Shown here: positions 43,100 to 49,861 of the stretch, in pieces | Layout of the letters: each line of letters opens with the position of its first letter | Position numbering within the stretch: position 1 is the first letter of the stretch | NCBI GenBank assembly: GCA_021741145.1 | Contig: JAIOYK010000037.1 | Coordinates: forward strand, 1 to 50,013 | Direction: 5' to 3' | Source of the DNA: Rhodospirillum sp. | Lineage (GTDB): Bacteria > Pseudomonadota > Alphaproteobacteria > Rhodospirillales > Rhodospirillaceae | DNA length: 50,013 bases | Translations under genes and position numbers: made by a program | Notes under the pieces: generated by a model | What the model saw: only the letters and a program-made list of their open reading frames with translations | Database searches by the model: none | What the model was told of the DNA's origin: nothing

Positions 43100-43537
43100 A
43101 TGAAAGTTGGCGGCATACGGACCGGCGAAACCCGGTCCACCAAGAAGTCCGACAAGGGCGGCAAGGCGGAAAAAGGCGCCTTTGACCGCGAATTGCGGGG
43201 CATTCTGGATGGTGACGAGGCCGTGCCGCTGGAAGGGGCTGGCCCCCTGTCGGGTGTCGATGGTCTGCTCGCCCTGCAGGAAACCGGGGGTGTCGGCCCC
43301 ACCGGCGACCGGGAAGGGCGCCGCCGTCATGTCCAAAGGGGAACGCGCATGCTCGACCAGTTGGAGAAGGTGCGCCTGGGCCTGATCGACGGGGTGATCC
43401 CCAAGGCGGAATTGGTGTCCATGGCCCGGACCCTTCGGGAAAACCGGGAGCCCACCATGGACCCCAAACTCACCGCGGTGATGGAGGAAATTGAGTTGCG
43501 GGTGGAAGTGGAACTGGCCAAATTGACCCGCCGTTAG
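43100..43537 (+). CDS. fliX: Flagellar assembly regulator FliX
   Basis: A 145-residue protein matching FliX, which in Caulobacter couples flagellar assembly to the sigma-54 activator FlbD (family knowledge). The N-terminus MKVGGIRTGETRSTKKS is FliX-like, the middle is low-complexity, and the C-terminal helical half (RGTRMLDQLEKVRLGLIDG, then VPKAEL-like and MEEIELRVEVELAKL) is the conserved part. The ATG at 43100 follows GGAAGGA. It is divergent from flgI, as in other alphaproteobacteria, and agrees with the sigma-54 elements seen at flgI and flgF. FlbD itself is outside the window. Confidence 0.82.
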   Translation: MKVGGIRTGETRSTKKSDKGGKAEKGAFDRELRGILDGDEAVPLEGAGPLSGVDGLLALQETGGVGPTGDREGRRRHVQRGTRMLDQLEKVRLGLIDGVIPKAELVSMARTLRENREPTMDPKLTAVMEEIELRVEVELAKLTRR

Positions 43538-43628
43538 CCGGCTCCGCCTTCGAACGGTTCGGAAGGCACCGCGGTAGATCCATGGATTGATTTGAAAAAT
43601 TCCTTTCCCGATACCGAAGTTAAGAGAC

Positions 43629-43657
43629 TTGCGGCGCGGGGGCTATCCCCCTATATT
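43629..43657 (+). promoter_or_regulatory. Sigma-70 promoter of dksA
   Basis: TTGCGG (43629-43634), a 17-bp spacer and TATATT (43652-43657) lie 60 bp before the dksA start. The spacer contains the palindrome GGGGGCTATCCCCC. The predicted start is near 43664. This suggests housekeeping rather than sigma-54 expression for dksA. Confidence 0.6.
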
Positions 43658-43716
43658 CCCGCGGCATCCGAAGGGGTGCCTTACTTTTGTGATTCAGCCG
43701 TGGTGGAGTATCTGGG

Positions 43717-44133
43717 ATGGCCGTGACACTTCCGCCGGACTATAAACCGTCCGACGACGAGCCGTTCATGAACGAGACGCAACGGGAATACTTCCGGCAT
43801 AAACTGCTGCGCTGGAAGGGTGAGCTGCTGCGCGAAGCCGAGGAAACCCTGGAGAGTCTCCAGGAAGGCGGGCTTCAGGAAGCGGACATCGCCGACCGGG
43901 CATCGACCGAGATGGACCGGACCCTGGAATTGCGGACCCGTGATCGTGCGCGTAAACTGATCGCCAAGATTGAAGCGGCGATTGGCCGGATCGAGGACGG
44001 ATCCTACGGCTATTGCGAGGAAACGGGCGAACCCATTGGTCTGCGCCGTTTGGAAGCCCGCCCCATCGCCACCTTGAGCCTGGAAGCCCAGGAGCGCCAC
44101 GAGCGCATGGAACGGACCCACAGGCAGGACTGA
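43717..44133 (+). CDS. dksA: DksA-type RNA polymerase-binding factor, cysteine-poor
   Basis: A 138-residue DksA homologue, which binds in the RNA polymerase secondary channel and acts with ppGpp (family knowledge). The coiled-coil tip motif DxxDxA is intact as D57-I-A-D60-R-A62. The C-terminal globular region reads GSYGYCEETGEPIGLRRLEA: of the four zinc cysteines of E. coli DksA only Cys100 remains, the others being Thr103, Ser121 and Ala124. It should not bind structural zinc in the usual way, as in Cys-poor DksA variants described in other bacteria. The start at 43717 has GGAG nine bases upstream. It lies within the flagellar cluster on the opposite strand from flgH and flgI, with its own promoter and a bidirectional terminator. 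Confidence 0.92.
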   Translation: MAVTLPPDYKPSDDEPFMNETQREYFRHKLLRWKGELLREAEETLESLQEGGLQEADIADRASTEMDRTLELRTRDRARKLIAKIEAAIGRIEDGSYGYCEETGEPIGLRRLEARPIATLSLEAQERHERMERTHRQD

Positions 44134-44180
44134 ATTTGAGCAAGGCCCGAATTTGAGCAAGGCCCGAATTTGAGCAAGGA
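44132..44180. repeat. 17-bp tandem repeat at the dksA 3' end
   Basis: GAATTTGAGCAAGGCCC occurs at 44132-44148 and 44149-44165, with a third copy truncated after GAATTTGAGCAAGG (44166-44179). The first copy begins inside the dksA stop codon, so the coding sequence is untouched. No further function is visible. Confidence 0.92.
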
Positions 44181-44214
44181 CTGAATTCAGTCTGGCCGCG
44201 ACCTAAGCGGCGAG

Positions 44215-44258
44215 CACGAAAAACGGCGCGCAATACCAATCGGGCGCCGTTTTTCGTG
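44215..44258. terminator. Bidirectional terminator between dksA and flaF
   Basis: CACGAAAAACGGCGC (44215-44229) and GCGCCGTTTTTCGTG (44244-44258) form a perfect 15-bp stem with a 14-base loop. The A/T tracts inside the stem give a T-run on both strands, typical for convergent genes: dksA on plus and flaF on minus. Confidence 0.82.
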
Positions 44259-44311
44259 ACCGGGACGGCAGCGGGGGGCGCGATCAGCCGCGCTGTCACG
44301 CCCGCCAGGAT

Positions 44312-44665
44312 TTATCCTTCGGCCCGAGCCTTGCCTTCCAGCAGCCCTTCGGCGATCTGCAGGTTGGTGTTGATCAGCGATTCCACGGTATCGGCGACGA
44401 AGCCGTCGCGCATTTCGAAGGTCTTCTGGGCGGCGTAATGGCTGAGCTGGATCAGGTTGTCCTTCACTTCCTTGGGGAGCTTGTTTTCATCCTTGGAAAC
44501 GAGGGTTCGAATCGCCACCCATAGTTGGAGGTTCCGGTCCAACGCGTCGGCAAGCGCGATGTCGTCCTTCTTCTCCAGCGCCTGGGACATGGCGACGGCG
44601 GCTTCTGTCAGGGCGTAGGCGTCGTCCTCGAGCATTTGAATATTGGTTGCACCGTCAACGGACAT
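44312..44665 (-). CDS. flaF: FlaF-like flagellar biosynthesis regulator
   Basis: A 117-residue helical cytoplasmic protein resembling FlaF, needed for flagellin synthesis or secretion in Caulobacter (family knowledge). Matching features are ALADALDRNLQLWVAIRTLV, then KLPKEVKDNLIQLSHYAAQK, and the final LINTNLQIAEGLL; the N-x-x-LW and NxLP-type spacing is that of the family. The usual partners FlbT and flagellin are not next to it. The ATG at 44665 follows a GGGAGG site (GAAGCCCTTCGG is further upstream). It is a single-gene unit flanked by terminators on both sides. Confidence 0.68.
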   Translation of the reverse strand: MSVDGATNIQMLEDDAYALTEAAVAMSQALEKKDDIALADALDRNLQLWVAIRTLVSKDENKLPKEVKDNLIQLSHYAAQKTFEMRDGFVADTVESLINTNLQIAEGLLEGKARAEG

Positions 44666-44909
44666 GCGAGACCTCCCATTGTGCCGAAGGGCTTCCCGAA
44701 TGGAAATTTGGGGGCCTCTCGAGCTTTAGTTGGATGACCTTGGGAAAGCTGGGCTTTTTTAGGGGTTCCTGGCCAAGCCAAGGGGAAACTCTTTGACTAT
44801 ACCACGGCCTGTTAGGGAACTGAATCCTTTAAAAGGTTGTCTTATGCCGAGGTGGCGCTCCAGATTTTCTCACTCCAACCCGGCGGTGGGCTTCCCCCGA
44901 TTCCCCGGC
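44666..44909. other. Upstream region of flaF
   Basis: Together with the repeats that follow, this makes a 438-bp gene-free stretch between flaF and flgH. Here I see no gene. An AT-rich part near 44750-44840 (GACTATACC, CCTTTAAAAGG) could hold the flaF promoter, but no clear -24/-12 or -35/-10 pair is visible on the minus strand. Confidence 0.4.
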
Positions 44910-45052
44910 GATCCACCGCCGAAAGGCAAAAAAAAGCGGGGGATCGCTGGGTGATCCGCCGCCGAAAGGCATAAAAAAGCGGGGGATCGCTGGGCGATCC
45001 GCCGCCGAAAGGCATAAAAAAGCGGGGGATCGCTGGGCGATCCCCCGAAAGG
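44910..45052 (-). repeat. 43-bp tandem repeat, each unit an intrinsic terminator
   Basis: Three 43-bp units start at 44910, 44953 and 44996, with a truncated fourth at 45039. On the minus strand each boundary gives GGCGATC-type arms: GCGATCC and GGATCGC pair around a three-base loop, extended by four more pairs after one mismatch, then CCCGC and a run of six to eight T. That is a textbook terminator repeated in tandem directly after flgH. Copies differ at only a few bases. Confidence 0.9.
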
Positions 45053-45054
45053 TG

Positions 45055-45098
45055 CTTCCCGAGACGGGAGGCGGTTTCCCGTCGCCCGTCTCGGGAAG
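45055..45098 (-). terminator. Strong hairpin just after flgH
   Basis: CTTCCCGAGACGGG (45055-45068) pairs perfectly with CCCGTCTCGGGAAG (45085-45098), a 14-bp stem with a 16-base loop, 5 bases after the flgH stop. There is no T-run, so it probably protects the 3' end. The repeated terminators follow immediately downstream on the minus strand. Confidence 0.75.
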
Positions 45099-45103
45099 TC
45101 GGA

Positions 45104-45871
45104 TCAGAACGGAAAGAGAATGTCGTAGACTTGCTGGCCATAGCGCGGTTCCACCATGTCGGAAACGCTGCCCCGGCCGCCGTAGCTGATGCGGGCCTCG
45201 GCGATCTGGTGCCAGTAAATCGTATTGTCCGAACGGATGTCCTCGGGCCGGATCACGCCCGTGACGGTCAATTCGCGGAGTTCGCCGTTGACGCGCACTT
45301 CCTGCTTGCCAGCGAGGACCATATTGCCGTTGGGCAAAATCTGCAGCACGACCGCGGCCAGGCGCATGCTGACGGTCTCGGACCGGGTGATGCCGCCCTT
45401 CCCGGTATGGTCGCTGCCACTACCGAAAGAGGTCAGGCTCTCCGGATCAATGCCATCGGGAAGAATGTTGGCGAGTTGGGCCTCGTAGCCGAGGAAGGCC
45501 GTGAGATTGGCGCTTTCGCTATTGTCCCGGGTCCGGGAGATATCACTGGCGAAGGCGGCCTTCTCGCCGGAGATGTCCACGATCACCGTCAGGATATCTC
45601 CGACCTCTCCGGCCCGCTGATCCTTGAAAAAGGCCCGGGAGCCCGGGCGCCAGAGGCTGTTGGGATTGGGCTGGGCCACCACCGGCGCGGGCATGGGCAT
45701 GCTCACGGGGCTGTAGTCCTTCTTCAGGGTTGGGTTTTCCAACTCGCTCAAGCGCGGAGGCTGGCCGATTTCGGACAGGCGCTTGAAGGTGGTGCAGGCA
45801 CCGAGGGAGCCCAGGGCCGCGACCAGGAACGTTACTTTGACGAGTGACTTGAGGGTGGGGGTGGCGAACAT
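45104..45871 (-). CDS. flgH: Flagellar L-ring lipoprotein FlgH
   Basis: Outer-membrane L-ring subunit of 255 residues. A lipoprotein signal ends in the lipobox LGAC with Cys26 as the lipidated residue (FLVAALGSLGACTTF). Family motifs are SLWRPGSRAFFKDQRAGEVG, DILTVIVDISGEKAAF, VLQILPNGNMVLAGKQEV and the end GSVSDMVEPRYGQQVYDILF. It surrounds the rod with FlgI's P-ring inside. It is the last gene of the flgF-flgG-flgA-flgH unit. Its downstream side carries a large hairpin plus the repeated terminators, which separate it from flaF. Confidence 0.95.
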   Translation of the reverse strand: MFATPTLKSLVKVTFLVAALGSLGACTTFKRLSEIGQPPRLSELENPTLKKDYSPVSMPMPAPVVAQPNPNSLWRPGSRAFFKDQRAGEVGDILTVIVDISGEKAAFASDISRTRDNSESANLTAFLGYEAQLANILPDGIDPESLTSFGSGSDHTGKGGITRSETVSMRLAAVVLQILPNGNMVLAGKQEVRVNGELRELTVTGVIRPEDIRSDNTIYWHQIAEARISYGGRGSVSDMVEPRYGQQVYDILFPF

Positions 45872-46024
45872 TGATCCGATCCTTTTCTTGTTTTCCAGTC
45901 CAGCCTTTCGCCCTGTTTCGGGTCTTGGCCGTTTGATCCGGAAGGCCCGTTTTCGGGCTTTTGATTGGTTTTCCTTTCTTCACCGCCAGCGACCGGCTGG
46001 CGGGAGTCCTTGTCTTACCACCAG

Positions 46025-47161
46025 CTACCGGCTGGCGGTCTGGGCCACCCCGATACCGGGGGTATGGACAATGACCCGGTTGGGGCCCGCCACGGTGGCG
46101 AGAACGACTTGGTTCGATCCGGTGTTGGAGACCCGCAGGGTTTCGCCCTGTCCCGCCGCTTCCATGGCCCGACCCTGGGCGGTCAAGGACATGCCCGGCA
46201 TCCGTAATTCCATGGTGACCAGTGCCCCCTTCTCCACGACCGTGGGATTGACCACGGCCGATATCCGCACCGGTTCGCCATCGCGTAGGAATGTGCGGGG
46301 CGAATGGCCAATCAGGCTTTCGGCGTCCAGTATCGCGTCCTTAGGCAAGCGGTCGACGCGCACCCGGATGTATTCCAGGTCATGGGCGTCGATCACCTCG
46401 GTTCGGGACAGGCGGCGCAGGGGGACGGGGACGTCACGGGTGGCGATGATCCGGCCCGACAGACGGAGGTATTCGGCCTCCGGCGATCCGATGGGCGCCT
46501 CGATCATGGCCGAGAAGCGGCCGGTGGAGGGATCGTACTGATCCTCCGACACGCCGATGTCCATGGGCACGTCGCTGGGAATGGTCAGGGTTCTTTGGGC
46601 CGTCGAAAGGTGGATTTCTCCATCTTGCGGGGCTCCATGACGCTTCAGGGCTTGGCGCAGGGCGGCCAGAATGTCCTCGGTGGGGACGGTCACGCCCGGG
46701 CGAGTGACCACGGCCTGGACGAAGGAGCCCTGGGGATGCCAGTCCAGGTCGTTGGCTTGGGCTGTGCGGGTCAACCATTCGGCATCCAGGATGGCGGCGC
46801 GTCCGGCTTGCGGTGCCCGGGCCACGGGGATGGAGGCCCGGTCGCCCACGCCGGTGAACAAGTCGCCCAGGGTGATATAGGGACCCTCCACGTCCGAGGC
46901 GCGGATCAGGTTGACCGGTTGACCGGGCGCGAGCAGCGCTTCGACCGGATCGACCGTTGATAGGATGTCCGCGGGAACCTCGTTGGCCCAGGCGGGTGAC
47001 ACGGCGCCCCCAGTCATTTGAGCCAGGGCGGAGGTCAACCCGATCAGGGCCAAGCGGGCAAGGCGAATGCCAGAGGTCCGGAACCGGCGATGGCCGAGAC
47101 TGGGGCCGAGACTGGGGCCGAGATTGGCGCTGAAACGGGGGATGAAACGGGGGTTGGTCAT
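46025..47161 (-). CDS. flgA: Flagellar P-ring assembly chaperone FlgA
   Basis: Periplasmic chaperone for P-ring formation, 378 residues, longer than E. coli FlgA (219), as usual in alphaproteobacteria. An N-terminal hydrophobic signal (LARLALIGLTSALAQMTGG, cleavage near AWA) precedes the rest. The SAF-like C-terminal region is conserved: TEVIDAHDLEYIRVRVDRLP, ESLIGHSPRTFLRDGEPVR, GALVTMELRMPGMSLTAQG and ending VRVSNTGSNQVVLATV-like. The extreme N-terminus contains an in-frame LGPS tandem repeat from a 12-bp duplication at 47094-47117. It is 28 bp after flgG and 153 bp before flgH. Confidence 0.88.
   Translation of the reverse strand: MTNPRFIPRFSANLGPSLGPSLGHRRFRTSGIRLARLALIGLTSALAQMTGGAVSPAWANEVPADILSTVDPVEALLAPGQPVNLIRASDVEGPYITLGDLFTGVGDRASIPVARAPQAGRAAILDAEWLTRTAQANDLDWHPQGSFVQAVVTRPGVTVPTEDILAALRQALKRHGAPQDGEIHLSTAQRTLTIPSDVPMDIGVSEDQYDPSTGRFSAMIEAPIGSPEAEYLRLSGRIIATRDVPVPLRRLSRTEVIDAHDLEYIRVRVDRLPKDAILDAESLIGHSPRTFLRDGEPVRISAVVNPTVVEKGALVTMELRMPGMSLTAQGRAMEAAGQGETLRVSNTGSNQVVLATVAGPNRVIVHTPGIGVAQTASR
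47094..47128. repeat. 12-bp tandem duplication in the flgA N-terminus
   Basis: CCGAGACTGGGG is present at 47094-47105 and 47106-47117, with a partial copy from 47118. It adds LGPS repeats ahead of the signal peptide core without changing frame. A similar near-duplicate (GATGAAACGGGG type) lies just after it near 47130-47153. Confidence 0.88.
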
Positions 47162-47189
47162 GGTCTGGGTCTCCCTGCCGCGGGTGGTC

Positions 47190-47978
47190 TTAGGACTTCA
47201 GCCGCGAAACGGTGGACATCATCTCGTCGGAGGTGGAGATCACCTTGGAGTTCATCTCATAGGCCCGTTGGGCGCTGATCAGCTCCGTGATTTCCGAGAC
47301 CACGTTGACGTTCGATGTCTCCAAAAAGCCTTGTAGGACCGTACCGTAGCCTGTGGAGCCGGGGGTGCTGGTGGTGGGTTGGCCCGAGGCCGCGGTCTCC
47401 AGGAAGTAGTTGTCACCAATCGCGTTCAGCCCGGCTTCATTGGCGAAAATGGCGGTGCTGATCTGTCCGGCGGAGGACTGGGTCGTGGTGCCGTCGAGAG
47501 TGTAGGTGACCTCGCCGGAGGTATTGACGGTAATGGAGGTCGCCGCGGTGGGTATGGCGCTGAGACCGGACACCCGGTAGCCGTCGTGGGTCACGACCTC
47601 GCCATCGGCGGAAAGCTGGAAGGATCCGTCCCGGGTATAGGATGTCTCGCCCGACGGCATCTCGATCTGGAAATAGCCCGGGCCTTCCAGGGCCAGATCC
47701 AGGGAATTGTCGGTGTTGAGCATGCTGCCTTGTTCGGTGATGCGATAGACCGCCGCGGTCTTCACACCCAGGCCAAGTTGTACACCGGTGGGAACGATGG
47801 TGCCCGTATCCGAGGACGTCGAGCCCGCCCGCCGCAGGTTTTGGTACAGCAAGTCGTGGAATTCCGCCCGCCGACGGGTATAGGCGGTGGTGTTCATGTT
47901 GGCGATGTTGTTGGAGATAACCTCGACGTTGGTCTGCTGGGCCAACATGCCGGTCGCGCCGATGTTCAAGGATCGCAT
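47190..47978 (-). CDS. flgG: Flagellar distal rod protein FlgG
   Basis: Distal rod subunit of 262 residues, the same length as in E. coli. The N-terminus MRSLNIGATGMLAQQTNVEV is followed by the rod motif ISNNIANMNTTAYTRRRAEF. The C-terminal helix (GFLETSNVNVVSEITELISA, then YEMNSKVISTSDEMMSTVSR) is the second half of the D0 coiled coil. It is exported through the flagellar type III system and forms the rod within the L and P rings. It is 35 bp after flgF and 28 bp before flgA. Confidence 0.97.
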   Translation of the reverse strand: MRSLNIGATGMLAQQTNVEVISNNIANMNTTAYTRRRAEFHDLLYQNLRRAGSTSSDTGTIVPTGVQLGLGVKTAAVYRITEQGSMLNTDNSLDLALEGPGYFQIEMPSGETSYTRDGSFQLSADGEVVTHDGYRVSGLSAIPTAATSITVNTSGEVTYTLDGTTTQSSAGQISTAIFANEAGLNAIGDNYFLETAASGQPTTSTPGSTGYGTVLQGFLETSNVNVVSEITELISAQRAYEMNSKVISTSDEMMSTVSRLKS

Positions 47979-48013
47979 GGTTCTCTTCCCTCTTTTGCGT
48001 CGCGGCCCATGGC

Positions 48014-48754
48014 TTAGTTATTGGTACCGGAGAGCACGCCGTAGGCATTGCCTTGCCTGTCGTGCTCCATCTCGATCAGGTTGTTGGCGGCCTCGTAGGC
48101 CCGCTGAACCTGGATCATGTGGGTCATTTCCACGATCGGATTCACGTTTGACTTCTCGATCATGCCTTGCTGCAATTGGGCATCGGTGGCGGGCTTGGCT
48201 TCCATGTCGCCCGCGTCCAGCAACCCACCGGCGACCCGCTCCATCTTGTAGGGTTCGTCGAAGGTCACCAGGCGGATCTTGCCGACCTGCCCGTTCTCGG
48301 TGGAAACGGTGCCGTCCGAGGCGATGGAAATCTGGGTTTCATTGGGAGCCAGGATTAACGGGGTGTTGGCTTCAGTCATCAGGGGCAGGCCTTCCGCGGT
48401 CACCACTTGGCCGTCGGGGTTCATGGTGAAGCGCCCGGCCCGGGTGTACATGGGGCCAACCTCGTCCCGCACCTCGAAATAGGCGTCTCCCTCGATGGCC
48501 AGATCCAGGGGGTTGCCCGTTTGCTCAAGCGCACCGGGGCTCGTGTCCCGATAGGACCCCTTGTCTTGGGTGAAGGCCAACTTCTCCGGCAGGCGCTGCT
48601 CGCTGTCCCGGGTTCGGACCAGAAACTGGGAAAACATCGGTTGCTCGCCCTGGTATCCCGTCGTGTTCATGTTGGCGAGATTGTTGGCGACCATGTCCAA
48701 CTCCCGCCACAGGCCCATCTGACGCGACAGCGCGATATAGGATGTATTTTCCAT
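48014..48754 (-). CDS. flgF: Flagellar proximal rod protein FlgF
   Basis: Rod subunit of 246 residues. The N-terminus ENTSYIALSRQMGLWRELDM and VANNLANMNTTGYQGEQPMF is characteristic, as are the central GNPLDLAIEGDAYFEV and AGRFTMNPDGQVVTAEG. The C-terminal helix is IEKSNVNPIVEMTHMIQVQR and then AYEAANNLIEMEHDRQ. The ATG at 48754 matches the family start; an open frame 43 codons longer is rejected. It heads the leftward flgF-flgG-flgA-flgH unit with a sigma-54 element about 110 bp upstream, and fliL is divergent. Confidence 0.95.
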   Translation of the reverse strand: MENTSYIALSRQMGLWRELDMVANNLANMNTTGYQGEQPMFSQFLVRTRDSEQRLPEKLAFTQDKGSYRDTSPGALEQTGNPLDLAIEGDAYFEVRDEVGPMYTRAGRFTMNPDGQVVTAEGLPLMTEANTPLILAPNETQISIASDGTVSTENGQVGKIRLVTFDEPYKMERVAGGLLDAGDMEAKPATDAQLQQGMIEKSNVNPIVEMTHMIQVQRAYEAANNLIEMEHDRQGNAYGVLSGTNN

Positions 48755-49119
48755 CGTTCGATCCGTTCCGTCCTGTCTCTTCTCTCTTCCGCCTGGGCTC
48801 GATCTGTCCCCGTTTACGGTTTGGGACCAGAAGTGGGGGGGCGTCCAGGTGGTTGGATCAGGTACATGCACTGGGCGTGCCAACTCAGCATATTTTTTTT
48901 ATTCAATGAGTTAGCTGTTGCTCGCGGGGGGGTGTTCCGGGAGGCGGGGGTGGGTTGCTGCCGAGTGGAGGCGGCAAAAAACTCCCACCGAAGGGCAATC
49001 CTCAATATCTTCTTAACGAAGGCGACCTAGGGTAAGCTCATGGTACGGGAAAGCGACAGGTGTCCCAGGGGGCGCGGAGCCCCTATTCATTTATTGGACC
49101 GCTAGGACGGAACGGGCGC
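48755..49119. promoter_or_regulatory. Divergent flgF / fliL intergenic region
   Basis: 365 bp without a gene. The flgF side holds the sigma-54 element described separately. A T/A-rich stretch near 48890-48920 lies just upstream of it. On the fliL side I could not find a convincing -24/-12 or -35/-10 pair. Activator (FlbD-like) sites may lie here, but I cannot define a motif. Confidence 0.45.
48866..48883 (-). promoter_or_regulatory. Sigma-54 promoter of flgF
   Basis: Minus-strand TTGGCACGCCCAGTGCAT has the full TTGGCACG block, GG-N10-GC spacing and GTGCA at -12 in place of TTGCA. It lies 112 bp before the flgF ATG and shares TTGGCACGCCC with the flgI promoter, arguing for coordinated class control of the two rod/ring units. 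Confidence 0.75.
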
Positions 49120-49686
49120 ATGGCCGAAGACGATCTGGAAGAGGACTTCGAAGACGACGCCGAAGGGGAAGGCGGCGAGGGCGGTAAGGGACGTGGCAAG
49201 AAGAAGCTGATCCTTCTGATCCTGTTGCCCCTGTTGCTGGTTATCGGTGGCGTGGCCGGGGCCTATTTCGCCGGACTGATGGACCCCGTCCTGGCCATGT
49301 TCGGCGGTGACTCGGAGGCGCCGCCGCCCGAGGAGGGGACGCCTTCGGCGGAAGGTGGCCAAGGCGTGGTCGGAGGGGAGGGCGCCATTTTCTACGATCT
49401 GGATCAGATTGTCGTGGACCTGAATTCCAGCGGTCGCCGTCGGTCCTATTTGCAGATGCGATTGAGCCTTCAGTTGGAAAGCCAGCAGGATGTTCTGCGG
49501 GTGGAGGAAGCCATGCCCCGTATCATGGACAATTTTATTACCTTCCTGCGGGAGTTGCGGCTTGAGGATCTTCAGGGCACCGCGGGGATGTACCGCATCC
49601 AGGAAGAACTGTTGATCCGGGTGAACAATGCCGCGGCTCCGGCCCGGGTGAAGGACGTCTTGTTTAAGGAAATGTTGATCCAGTAG
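49120..49686 (+). CDS. fliL: Flagellar basal body-associated protein FliL
   Basis: A single-pass inner-membrane protein of 188 residues associated with the stator and basal body. An acidic cytoplasmic N-terminus (MAEDDLEEDFEDDAEGEGG) is followed by a lysine-flanked membrane helix (about residues 30-53, LILLILLPLLLVIGGVAGAYF), a Pro/Glu/Gly linker and a periplasmic FliL domain (YDLDQIVVDLNSSGRRRSYL, then MDNFITFLRELRLEDLQG and the end VLFKEMLIQ). The start at 49120 is chosen because the upstream 20 codons in frame lack similarity. It is followed by the fliM start 175 bp later, the usual fliL-fliM order. Confidence 0.92.
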   Translation: MAEDDLEEDFEDDAEGEGGEGGKGRGKKKLILLILLPLLLVIGGVAGAYFAGLMDPVLAMFGGDSEAPPPEEGTPSAEGGQGVVGGEGAIFYDLDQIVVDLNSSGRRRSYLQMRLSLQLESQQDVLRVEEAMPRIMDNFITFLRELRLEDLQGTAGMYRIQEELLIRVNNAAAPARVKDVLFKEMLIQ

Positions 49687-49861
49687 GCGTAGTCAGTATG
49701 GGTCAAGAACCGCTTTCCAGATCAAAGGGCGTTGAACGGCTATCGATGTGACGCGAGACCTTTGATTTGGTTTCATTGAATCGAGCGTTTTGTGGCGCCG
49801 GAAATCCGGGTTCGCCTTTCAGCAAAGCGCTCTCGTTTCTTCAGGACCTTGAGGAGTTGCC

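Noticed and set aside
44910-45052. 43-bp repeats considered as a CRISPR array
   Set aside because: The units are directly adjacent with no unique spacers, and each contains a terminator hairpin; no cas genes are present.
44842-45141. Minus-strand open frame of about 99 codons across the 43-bp repeats
   Set aside because: Its translation merely reads the terminator repeats and has no ribosome site; the DNA is explained by the repeats.
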